This document shows positions 26,009 to 38,082 of a stretch of DNA of 64,000 bases, piece by piece. Within the stretch, counting starts at the first letter, position 1. Each line of letters begins with the position of its first letter. A program made the translations under genes and the position numbers. The notes under the pieces were generated by a model. It was not told the origin of the DNA. It saw only the letters and a list, made by a program, of their open reading frames with translations, and ran no database searches. Source of the DNA: Toxotes chatareus (Eukaryota > Chordata > Actinopteri > Toxotidae); NCBI GenBank assembly GCA_016801885.1, contig CM028903.1, positions 16,351,035 to 16,415,034 of the forward strand. The letters run 5' to 3'.

Positions 26009-26300
26009 AGCCTGGTCTCACCAAATGGCACATGAATAACAAACTAATTTCCTCAAGTCATTTTACATGTTGTCACTACGCATTTTTTGGTTTTCGCATA
26101 TAATTTCACGCCAAGTCATTTATCTACTGACTAACCCCTAAACCTCCCCTTAACCCTAACCAAAACTGCGCTAAGTGACACGCGGGATCATACGCCGTTA
26201 AATGGCACTTGAAAAGCTTAAAATGCGTAGAAATGGCACTCGTAATGTCCCTAAAAGTGTGGTGCTATTTCAAACACAATCCCATGAGATCATGTTAGAT
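26009..26300. mobile_element. Inverted-repeat (MITE-like) element
   Basis: A perfect 11-bp inverted repeat CTACGCATTTT (26076-26086) and AAAATGCGTAG (26220-26230) is nested in a longer, diverged inverted arrangement. Left-end phrases GGTCTCACC and AAATGGCAC (about 26012-26028) are mirrored by AATGGCACT and CCCATGAGATCATG (about 26201-26298). The core also has the telomere-like phrase TTAACCCTAACC near 26151. I recall a dispersed fish repeat with ACTACGCATTTTG and GATCATACGCC phrases. It has no coding capacity. Ends are approximate and the superfamily is not assigned. Confidence 0.55.
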
Positions 26301-29300
26301 GGTACCAAAACTTCAACAAAGTCCTAAATCTGTCACACAACTTTTCACTGCTAAGTGTGAAATTGCAGCAAGAACAAGCCAGTGCAACGTGACCTTTGCT
26401 TTATGTACACCATTCCAGAAAGCAGCCTTTAATTAATATGCCTTGGCGAATGAAAACCGTGACCTTGTGGCGTGTGGATTTCTCTCACCGGTCCCATTCA
26501 CTCTGTCATTAAAATTCCAGCCGGGGTCTTCTTTCTGCCTCATGATGCCCCTGCCTTTGCCCTCCCCCCCTTCCCTTTCTTCTGTCCTCTCTCCACACAC
26601 ATGCATTAACCATGTGATACCAGCAGAAAGCACACACAGCCTTGCCTGACAGTTATGAGAGGATAAAAGTGAATTTGGGAAGGGCAGCTGCTATGAGGAT
26701 CATTCCTAGTCATCATCCATGTCTTGCTGTGCTGCAGCTTAATGCACATGTTTCATGTGAGGATGACATTTCGGTTGTTCTCTAAAATAACCTCAAAAAA
26801 AAAAAAAAAAAAGGAAAATTCTGGTTTTCTTATATTTGTTCTGTGTTTAACTAAATATTCATTGAACTTTCACTGATGACATTTCACATAAGACCCTGTG
26901 ACTTTATCTCACCTGCACAATGTGATGTTAGGACTTAGTCTTTGGTTGCTTAATTAAGAAGACTATAATTTATACAACCTCAAATATGAAGAGTTTAAAT
27001 CTAAACAAATTCAAATGTTAGGAGGCACAGAGGAAGCTTATGTGCAGTAATTATTCTGGATTACATTTAATTTACCCTTCTTACATGGAACTAAAGTACG
27101 CCATGTAAAAGATTTGTAAATGTGCACATCAACGTACGGAGCTTTAATCTGCTATACATGCTTTACATTAACAGGGAAATTTTCATTTATTGCTTTTCAT
27201 TTGTAGAGGAGGTTGTTTTATGTTTTGGTGGGCATATGTTCCTCTGTAATCCCATCCCATGAAACAACTGGTCATTGTTCACTGGTAACCTGGATTATCC
27301 CCAAAACATTAAATAATGCATTAAGAGGTCAGCTGCACAAAACATCCCAGGGGTTCAGCAGTGTGTCTGCGTACCACACAGAGCCACTGGAGATATGGTG
27401 GAGGGTAAAACTGACTAACCATAGTAACAATAAAAAGAAATATAACAAAAACAAAATATATAGTTCACATGATAGTAATAAGTAGTCCTGGCAGGCTGAT
27501 GCAAATTACATGAAGGCAGTATCACATCTAGCTGTTCTGTCCAGGTTCCTGTCTTTTTTTAAACCTTCTAATCAATATTATCAATGAATACTATGGTCAC
27601 TACAAGCCTGTATATTAAATCTTATTTGGTCTTTATATGGAATTATAGTTTAGACTGACGGAAAATCCTTTCCTCCTTACTGTAGTAATGTAGCATTGGT
27701 TGACACTAAATGGCTTCCAATACAAATTATCAAACAGAGGTAATTTGTGTCACAATCTGACATCAGTGACGGGCTGCATCTGGCTGCACCCACTCTGTGT
27801 ATTCACATGAGCCCGGAGAGGCAGAGGGAGGGTAGACAAGGAAGGAGGAAGGGAGGCAGACAGAGGACGAGGAGAGAGAGATGGAGTATGCAGCCTTCTC
27901 AGACAGCTGGTGATGTGCAGCTGTCTAGGAGGCTAGATTATTCCCTACACTCTGCCCTCCGAGGGAGAGGTGAGAGGGAGAAGAAAAGAGTGAGAGAAAG
28001 AGAAATAAATAGAAATGGAGATTGAAATGGGGACAGAGAAGGAGAGGGATGAAGGCTGTGAAACAAAAGGGATTTGGCCAGGCGAAAGACGAGGAAAGCA
28101 GCTCAGAACAAAAGAGAAACAGATGTAAGTTACTGAGATGGAGGAAGAGAGTGGGAGAGACATGAGAGGGGGAGAGCGATGGGAGCCATCATCAGAGATA
28201 AACAGCAGGCAGAGGAGAGATCGAGACTCATCAAATCAACCCAGCAGATGATAATCTGTGAATACTTTTGACCTTCATTTTTTTTTAGCATTTGTTTGTT
28301 GTCACAGGAAATTTATTGTTAGTTATATCACTGTTCTTATTGTTTTTACTGAGATATTACCAGAATTCCCTCTGTATTATTACCATGGAAATGATCTAAA
28401 GAGATGCCTCTTTTTTGGAGACATCATGTCTGTAATAAAATAGAACACAATGAGGCACTGAGCCATCGTTCTAGGACAAACTGACCATTACAGGTATTAC
28501 ACAGTATGTGCATTTGAGCTTGAAACTTTATTTTTGACCTTGGAAACAGTACATTACAAAAACAGGCTCACTACCAGGTTCACTAAGTTGCTGTTTCTGA
28601 GCAGATGAAGTTGCCCAGTTTTCATGGAAATGGAGATGTTTTTTTCCCAGGTACTCTCGTCCCAGGTTGGCTTAAAGGTTGAGAATGAAAGTTCCCCATC
28701 ACTGACAAAAACAACCACTTTGTACACCAAAGACATTAAAGCAACGTATTTTGGGAACTGCCTTAGGTATCCAGATCTGCCACTAAATGCTGAATATGAA
28801 TATGTGTATAGTCCTCAGTATTTCAGCTTTGTACTGTCCTTCTGCTCTGTATGCAATGCTGTGTTTTCTTTGAAACGTGCGTGTCAAGAACTCAGTAAAA
28901 ACGTCTTCCCCAGAAACATCAATTGAAATGCTGGTCCACATGAAGTCTGATTCTGAATATTACACTGCACCGTGTCACCAGGAAAATTTCCTGGGCTTTG
29001 GTTGTCAGCTAAAGTGATTTTGATTCTGATCAAAGTGAACATGATATCCTCCCTAGCTCAAAACATAATAGAGGAGTGTGCAAGACCAGTACCGGCTTCA
29101 GATCAGTAGCAGATGCTGCCTGAGAACAGGAAGAGTAGCTGGCTGGCAGGCTGGTATAATAATCAGACTGTCTTCTGCCCATGTGTTCCCCTCAGACTGA
29201 ACTAATATAGTTTTTGCTGGATAATGATATCGAGACGCAAGCTCACATTCCCCCGTAATTGATCCTGCTGGCTACCGCCACACACTAACGAGCTAAACGA

Positions 29301-30982
29301 GGAGGAAAACCCTCCTAGCAACTGGAGGGTGAGAGAGGTAGAGCGACACAGAGGGAGAAAGAGAGGGAAGAGGGATGGTTTAGACAAGCAAATAAATGCA
29401 TGTGAGTCAAACTAAGGTAAAAGAGGGAGAAAAGCCTCTAATACAAAGACACTGAGATTTTGATTCGTTACTATGACGGCGGCATGCTGTAAGGAGATCA
29501 AAGCAGGTAGTGTAAAATGGTTGAAGAGTGCAGGAGCTGCTTGAGTATTCACTTTCTTTTTTCTCTCTATTCCAGAGAGAACAAGCAGAGAGAGAAAGAG
29601 AGAGCAGTGCGGACAGAGCAACAGTGCACGCTACCTCTTTCATCTTTGACAACATCCACGGGGGGATTGGGCTATTGTGAATTTGGAGTGAAATATTTCA
29701 AAGGGGGTGCTGGGGTAGAGCTGGGGCTGGGCTTCTTGGCTGGGTTCAGGCTGTGTTTCAGAGAGATGAAACACACCTGGTTCCCAGCCTCGCCTCTGAT
29801 TAGAGGTTTTGTAGCTGATGCCACGGGCGCTCACTGATTAATCTGGTCTTTATTTAATGACTGACTGATGGTAGCAGATAATATTCCTCAAACACATTTG
29901 TAGCTGGCCTTTTGTTTTTAAATGAACTTGTCTTTGTTAACCTTTTTATTTATTTATTTTTTTCTCGGTTAAGCCTTTAATATTTACTCATACAATTTTG
30001 CTTTCAGATGCAGTGAAGAACAATTTGCGTTAATCTGATTTTTGATCCGTTGGTCTTGGTGTCAAAGGTTGCATCCTTTGGATTTAGCTTAATTTGCGCT
30101 GATAGATGTTGAGCACATGATAATGAGGCTTTTCAGCAGAAAATTACATGATCAATATGCCCTTATACACAGTACAGATACAGTATGTATTATCACACAC
30201 TAGACATGGTCCTGTTGTATTCTGATACTGCAGAGCACAAATCTAAACCTTTCTCTTTCTCTTTCATGCTTTCCTTTCCTGGATGCAGGTAAGCCTCAAT
30301 GGTAGTATGAAGTGAAAAATGTTGATTTGGTGTCCAAAGAATGGGCTAATATCTACACTCTGTGAGAACTGCACTGGTGGCTTGGCTTTTAATCAATATC
30401 TCTCAGATATACTCTGCTCATACTGTAGCAAATGAGGGGAAAAAGACAAACGAGCTAAACTCAGCAAAGCGTAAACAATGCCCGTTTTGAAACAGTGGGT
30501 GCAGGAGAAAGGCCTCTGTCTGTGTTTATGTATGTGTTTGTTTATGTATTTGTGTGTTTTCCTCTGCATGTGTCTGTGTGTGTGAGACTATGTCTGTGTA
30601 TGCAGGCAATTGCATGCACGCGCCTACTGTTGTCTGGCGAAACGGAGATGGAAGCTGCTGAATATTCATGGCGTCTGTGCTCGGTTGGGGCCGAGAGATA
30701 AGACGTTTATGTTCTGGCAGCCAGAGAGGGAAAGAGGGTGTGTGTGTGAGAACGGGAGTGGGGGTGGTGGAGGAGAGGCCAGTGGGCGCGGCGGAGATGT
30801 GTCGACATCAGTGGTTTAATGGTTTGAATCTAACTTGGGCCAATTAAAAGGCATGCCGCGTGCACCGGGGTGGGCTCCCATTCATTTCGGGGGAAATTGA
30901 GGTTGAAATGAGCCATTGTCGGGCCACGTGGCCACTGTGCATACTGAGCGGCAGGCCTGCAGTGACTCTCCAAAACGGTGGA
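26301..30982. other. Intronic DNA without recognised genes
   Basis: AT-rich intron with poly-A at about 26794-26812, a purine-rich GA stretch at about 27810-28180 and (GT)-rich runs at about 30520-30610. A 100-codon open frame at 28624-28926 on the + strand has no recognisable domain. The segment at about 30640-30960 is more GC- and CpG-rich, with SmaI-like and SalI-like palindromic words, and could be conserved non-coding DNA, but nothing more specific can be said. Confidence 0.55.
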
Positions 30983-31360
30983 TAGAGGACAGAGGAGAGT
31001 CTTTGACTGTGGACAAGGAGAGGCAGTGTTCGCTTTGAGAAGGAGAGGAAGGAGGGAGGAAGGGATGCACACAGAGAGACAGGAGCGAGGGATGGAGACA
31101 GATGCGGAGAGACAGAGGGAAAGAGGAAGAAGTAGGGAGAGAATGACAAGAGGCCTGAGAGGAAGGCACAGAAAGAATGGCATGTAAAGAAGAAAGAGAG
31201 AGAGAAATGGGCAAAGAAAGAAGAGAGAGGTCTGGATGATGAAAGAGGAGGGGGGTATAAGAGATGTAAGAAGAAAGGGAGAAAGAGACAGAAGAAAACA
31301 ATGTGCACTGATATCAAAAGAAAAGGAGACGAGACAGAGAGAAGAAAGATAGAAAGAGCC
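30983..31360 (+). repeat. Long purine-rich (GA/GGA/AAG) tract
   Basis: About 380 bp on the + strand are mostly A and G, in irregular GA, GGAG, AAAG and GGAAGG units with scattered pyrimidines. The complementary strand therefore yields long spurious frames rich in Ser, Leu, Pro and Phe, including a 255-codon one, which should not be annotated as proteins. Long polypurine tracts can form triplex (H-DNA) structures where mirror-symmetric. Confidence 0.8.
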
Positions 31361-31491
31361 ATATGGATGCATAGATCCAGAGCTTTCACAGGGCTGTGTG
31401 GATGGGGGTTGTCTGTCTTGTTGGTACAGTAGCTCTTGCCCTCCTGACATCAGCTGGACAGCACACTGTGGAAGTGCTGACTGAGCCCTAA

Positions 31492-31563
31492 GCACGCACG
31501 CACGCACACACACACACACAAACACACAAACACACAAACACACACGCACACACGCACACACGC

Positions 31564-31606
<43 letters not shown>

Positions 31607-31685
31607 ATGCCTGCCAAGACTATGCCTGAAAATTGTACATCACAGCATATCAAGCAAATGCGCGTGTGTGTGTGTGTGTGTGTGT
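31492..31685. repeat. Paired (CA)n and (GT)n microsatellites in inverted arrangement
   Basis: A compound CA/CG-containing tract at 31492-31602 (units ACGC, ACAC, AAAC) is followed after about 58 bp by a (GT)n tract at 31661-31685. Since GT is the complement of CA, the two could pair as a hairpin stem of about 24 bp. Confidence 0.9.
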
Positions 31686-32307
31686 TAAAGACGAGGGGCT
31701 CCAAAATAACAGATGCCCTATCAGATCCCAGACCCAGACAGCACAATTCCTGTCCGTGCTGCCACTCTCAGTCTTCAGCGGTTTACAGCATCGTTCCCTC
31801 ATCACGTTCCCAGATGAGCGTGTGTTTCTGACTGCTAACAAGCTCCTTGTCAAATAAAACAACATTTATCATCATCATGATCCCTCAGCATCCAGATCCA
31901 GATTTGAGCCACCAGAGGCCATTATGTCACAACACTGTCCAATTGAGAAACAGATCCACACTTGCTCAGAGTGTATCACTTCCTGTTTGCCCCACCCTCT
32001 CAAACCCCCGTCCGCCAGTGTTATTGGATGATGCCACATATCCCTGTGAGGCTCAGAATCATGGCGGCTGTAGAAGGAGTCTACATGCGACCTTTGGTTA
32101 ATGTCAGACGTCACAGGCTTTTATGTCACCCCCAGATGACAACGTGACATGACAGGAATCTTTAGTGACTTTTTTTCCCTTCTTCACAGAGGAATGCAGG
32201 GCCTCATCAAGGGTATTTCAGAGCATAGTGGCAACATTAATTATCCTTGTGAGTGGTCTTGATAGAAAAAGGGCAGTTATTCACAAGCAGCAGTAGTCGT
32301 CTGTGTT

Positions 32308-32352
<45 letters not shown>

Positions 32353-34249
32353 CCCTGAGATCTACCCAAGAGAGCAACAACAGAGGACAGCGGAGGTATC
32401 TGCAGTGATTTCATCTCCACTACAGACACACACATCAGTTTGAACTTTCAGCATCTCAGAGCTGTTTGTTTTTCCTCTTTTTCGATATGCATCTCTTTCA
32501 CTGAAACCTGAGTCGACCTGATAGCAGAAAGACATGCCCTCCATTATTGCAGAAGCAGAGTCTTTGAGTGTGTTTGGCGAACAAAATGGACACTGTGAAG
32601 TCTTCAGAAGTTCACAAAAAAAAAAAAGGGAAAAAAAAACTGCATCAATATTTCAAACCAGAAAACTTTGGGAGAAGAGACAGAAGGCAGGAGGAGGAGG
32701 AAATGTGAGAGTGAAAAAGGTGGATATGATATTAAAACCGAACCTCACTTAGGGATTCCTTTATGTTATTATAGGCGATGGATGATAAAGCTAACCAAGA
32801 CACTTTTACCTTTGTATAGTGGAACATTTTCAAGCTTTAAAGTGCAAAGTCAATATGAATAGGCCTTTAATGAAAGCTTTTTTAGTATCAAGGCTAATTT
32901 GCGTTGTTACATTCCTGAGGAACTGACAAAATTAGCAAATTTAGCTTGGCTGTGAAATTAAAAAACGTTTTACGTGGTTAGGTTTGTTTTGTTATAATTT
33001 TGTAGTACTTTTGTAGTGGACTATGGTCAGTTTTTGTTCTGTGTACCGTCTCATTTACATCAACTAGTAAGTGTAAAGTTAAAGAAATGGTTAATGTCAG
33101 ACTTTCTCTTTCTCAGGTAAATGAGAGCCTGAGGCAAGTGTGTACGTTTCTGACCCTTTTACATGCTTCAATTAGTCATTTCCTATAAAGAACAACAGGG
33201 CTACATTGTGAAATGGATTTTATCGTTGCTCCAGTTGCTTAATATTGAAGCACAGACATGTTAATTTTGCTGGCAACCATATCTGTCAGAAGTGTGATAT
33301 GAAGTTATGAGGGTTATTTCAAGTTGCCATGTACTGTAGGCCAGAATTCGTTTAGATTCTTAACAGGATCCTTCATCTGGCTATTGCTTAGTAAGGTCAG
33401 GAGAGGAAATAGTATTGAAGTACTATTGAAATAGTATAAAAGATTTTTTTATTGCGTGCAGCAATAATGATTTAAAAAACAAAGATGTTAAAAAATGAAA
33501 AAAACTGCTGCAAATAATTTGCATCAGAGCAAATCATAGTTAAATTATTTCATTAGCTGTTTCAAAGTAAAAAAACAAAAAAAAAAAAAAAAGATTTTCA
33601 CCGCACCTAGTTTGCTGTGATCTTAACAGGATTGCATATATGCTGACCTTTTCTGAAAGCTTTTAAAAGGGCAGCCATCAATTACACTATATTCTCCAAT
33701 CTCAGCTCAATTTATGACAAATGCTATCAATACGTTTGGTAGAATGTCTTTTCTCAGCGAAACAGTCAATAGATAGATTTATGTCCTGTTCTTTAATGTA
33801 CTTTATGGCACTTTGGCAAAGATGTAGTGGAGGGTAAACCCACCACAACTTGAAATTTGTTCTGTTTAGCTCTTTGTCCATAATCAGCTCTGAGACTGTA
33901 TTACAAACAGTTCCTCAAAGGTGACTATGTTTTCAGTTCATACTGGTGCTTGTTTGTCTTGTGATGACCACAGACTGGGATACATAATTTATCCACCCAT
34001 GAGTTGCTATCACACCACAGCTCTGAGACACGGCAGCATCTTACTCACTGAAGACTCAAGCTATTTTCCATTATTGTCTTTTGTTGACATGGATTTGAAA
34101 ATAATGGCAGATTGTGTTGCGTGTTGCAGGCGATTGACCCACAGCTTGATACTGGAAATATCTGAGCAGAGTGTGTGGATGGATCGATGGTATTGTGGTA
34201 TTGTTGTAGCTTGGGGCAGACTTCCTAGATATGACATTGTGTGTGTGTT

Positions 34250-34280
<31 letters not shown>

Positions 34281-37221
34281 ATCTGGAAAGACCAAGATGT
34301 CTGCACACTGAATCCCTCCTGCACTTGCAGACAGGTGGGCTTAACGGACATGTTTTTGTAAAGTCTGGAACAGAGAGGACTCCACACTTTACAGGGAGAG
34401 AATACTAATGATAAAAAAGCATGGTGGATATCTAACAATCATCCAATGTGAGTAAAATACTGTAAATGTTAGGCTAAGATATTCATCATAATTCTTATTA
34501 TTTACAACAGTGCATTTTCTTCTTTGACATGTCTAAACATTTTCTGTGAAAAAGACCTGTCTGTAAGACTTTAAATGAATATGAATTGACTATATGTAGT
34601 TCATTGTTACTGGTGGTGTCTGCATTTCCTGTGCAGAATTCACAAAAAATGCTGTGTTCATGTACCGGAGGTGATGTGCGAGACAAAAGCCAGGAATTAT
34701 ACACACGATATTAGTTTTCTTTATTAACATAAGTTAAAAAAAATAGATGTAACTCAATGCCATAAATTCTGTCAACCCTTGCAGGGTTTGTTTGGATGCA
34801 CTGTAAACACAAATAAGAAGTGCTCTTCTTCAGCTGCACCCAGTGCTCCATATATTTCAGACAGAACTTTGACCTGTAGTATTAAACATTGCTTTCAGTC
34901 ACGAGATGAACCTGGACTGAATGACAGTTCACGTGTACGCGCTGTAATAAGCCTAAATCAACAAGGACAGAGAAAAAATGTTTCTCTAAAACATGACCAC
35001 TTTGGTGTGAAGCACACAGCATAGGTTTTCATACAGGCTTAAAATGCTTAGCTTATATCAAACATTAGTACACTAAAAATACAATTGTGGTCAGAGGCTT
35101 AGATCTCCCCGAGGCAGTGCGGCTTACTCTGCACAGCTAAATCTTGCATAAATTGCTAATGTGGATTTCTTTCAGCAAAACTGCCCAGTGAGATGGATTA
35201 GAGGGTCAAGATCTTGGCATTGGTTGTCTCCTCCGCAATGAGTGAGGCCTGAAGTCCTGTCTCATTAGTGCATTTTTTTTTTTACCTTTGTTACTCCGCA
35301 CCCTTGCAGAGTTGATATAGTCCACATCTCGGTTGGCAGCAGTTCCCAGTCATGACATTAATGTACAGTAGCTGCTGGACAAAATCCATTTTTCCTCGTG
35401 ATTAGTTTTTTTGTGCAAGTTGTGTGTGTGTACTGCATGTGCCTTGAGTGTTTATAGTGTGTGCTTGCATGTCAATGTGTAACACTGCAGCACATCCAGG
35501 TGCAGTCTGTCTTTATTACACTATGTCTGTATATCAGTATGTCATTGTATAGTGTGCTTTTGCCTGTGCAGAGCAACCCAAGGAATCGATTATTGAGGGG
35601 GCCTGACAGCTCTGCTTGCCGGATGCAGTAGAATACATACTGTAGCAAGGGAGCGCCATCAGTTGCCCTGACAACACCAGCGCCTGTCAACACCTCCGTC
35701 TTAATAGTGACAAATTGTACTTATTACATCAGCGTTAATTCCCCCCGATCTCCCTCAGATGAAGATACTTAGCCCCGCACTGATCAAATTGTGTCAGCAT
35801 AATTACTGGGAACAGAACCCTATTAAAAACCAGGGCCTCAGACGCACTGTCCAGACTCATCCACAGGCCTATCACTCAACATGCATCTCTGCGTAGGAAG
35901 TAAGGGAGGAGGGGGTAGAGGGTGGAGGGAGGCAGGGAGATGGGGAAATGAGGGGGATGAGGAAAGAGGGAGGGAGAATGTTATTCTGAGGCAGTTGTAT
36001 GCATGACTGCTGGAGTTGTCCACCTTTAATATTTTTTGACTGTATCTTCAAGATAAGTGGCTTCAAAAACCCTGCAGCAATGGTGCAGGATAGTGGAGGA
36101 AAGTTCAAACAATCAATTCAAACTTTTTTTAAAACCAAAAACTACAACTGTAAGTAGAGGTGCTGAATGGAGATGTATCAGTAAGAAAATCTGATAATCA
36201 ATTACACAATGGCGAATGTTGTCTCTGTCGGACATCAGTTTCAAGCTGTCAAGCTGTGGTCGCTGCCAGTGATGAATCCATGAAGAATATCTGTTGATTG
36301 CAGTTCCTCTCAGTCCCACAGAGCGTTTTAGCATGTTTCAGCTCATTGTTTTGGTTTTTTTCCGTGTCCTGCAACTTTGCTGTTTTTGTTCACTCTCTTA
36401 ATTTGTTTGTTTTCAGCTCCAGCAGGCAGCTGTTTTCAGGGAAAAAGCCCTAAAAACCCACTGTGCGCTCACTGTCCAACACCAAATGGCAGAAAGTCAA
36501 AGATAGTCATTAAAGTAAATAAACAACTGATTGCAAACACATTTGCCATGACATCACATGGTGATAGTTTGTTTTTGGCAGGTTCCACTTACAGATTATA
36601 TTTGCTCCCATTCTGACTTGGACATTTGCAGGTTAGTTGTTAATTGATTATAATTAATCATGGTCATTACAAATTTCCTACATATCTATGATCAGAATAT
36701 GTAACACAATAAGGCTTTACAGTTAAAGGTATGAATACTGTCAAACTAGGATTCTCCTTTCCCCCCAGAGTGAGAGGGAATCATTATTTGATGAAACAAT
36801 TTCATTTATTTTAGCGAGCTGTCAGGGAGAGGCGTTTTATTGGGAAGTCAGATGAGGAAACACGGAGCCTCCGAGGGAGGGGGAGAGTCAGTAAATGTGG
36901 ACTATACAAAAAACAAATGATTAAAATTTGAAATTTCATTAAAGCTTCAGTCTAGTTTTACAATAACTGCAATTACCATAAGCAATTTTCACAGCTCTAT
37001 AGATATGGATTTAGCATTGCCAGTAGCTCAACAGTGAATTAAGTCTCTCTCTCTCTTTCTCAGTGTGTTGGTCCTGAATGGTGCTGGAATGGAATTCACA
37101 AATTAGTGTCGTCTGATGGAAATGTGCTAATTGCTGTTGTTAAGCTGCTGCAATAATTAGGTTATGATGGCAGACTGCTACACATGTTGCACGCGCACAC
37201 ACACGCACATGCATACGCACA

Positions 37222-37254
<33 letters not shown>

Positions 37255-38004
37255 AATCGAGCAGCCCAAAGCCAACATCCTCTCTCCAGTATGGTGGAAA
37301 TAGAAGGCTAGATTTAATTACTCATTTTACTATCCATCTGTGAGTATTATTTTCCAGACATAGAATCATACACAGAGTGCAACAGTTGACAACAGTTTCT
37401 CCTGCTGTGGGTTGGAGAGATGTGTTTTTTTTTTTTTTTTTTCAAATTACTGTAATGTAGTACCACTAAGTAAATGAGTAGTTTGCTGGCCATTTGACTG
37501 TGGAAATATCAGCGACAGGGACAAAGCACAGTAGGAGGATAAAGGCTGGTGTAATATGAGCTGGGATTATCCTATTTGTATGACATGCCATCTCACTCCA
37601 TACAGTCTGGTTACTTTCTTTGCTCATTACCTTGAGCATCCCTAAATAGCTTGTGATGTCAGCATGTTGAGGAATTAAAATAGCCTGTATTAAAACATAC
37701 TGGCTATCTTACAATGAACTTAAAAAACGTCTTTGAAGTTCCCTGGTTTGGATCTTTGGTTATTGTCTCTGATAACATCACGTCTATCCTGCTGCCAGAC
37801 TGAAAAACCGCCTTAAACTTGTGTTGTTGTTATGATGCTGCTGTCTTGACGTTCTTTAATGCACAGACCTGCTTAGCAACGTGCTGTTTAATGGCTCCGG
37901 GCTTCAACAGAGATTACTGGATTGCTAGCCTCATCAAAGACATCAACAACCTCCAGACTCTTTGACCTTGGAGACCTGACTCTCCTTTTCAGCAGTTTTT
38001 GTGA

Positions 38005-38082
<78 letters not shown>

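Noticed and set aside
26140..26165. Telomere-like TTAACCCTAACC repeat
   Set aside because: Only two imperfect units inside an inverted-repeat element; not an interstitial telomeric array.
28624..28926. 100-codon open frame on the + strand
   Set aside because: The composition looks protein-like, but no domain, no paired splice sites with homology and no promoter context were seen. A chance open frame is more likely.
30830..31597. 255-codon open frame on the - strand, the longest in the window
   Set aside because: It is the complement of the purine-rich tract and the CA tract. It is low complexity (Ser, Leu, Pro, Val, Cys), with overlapping equally long frames and no domain.
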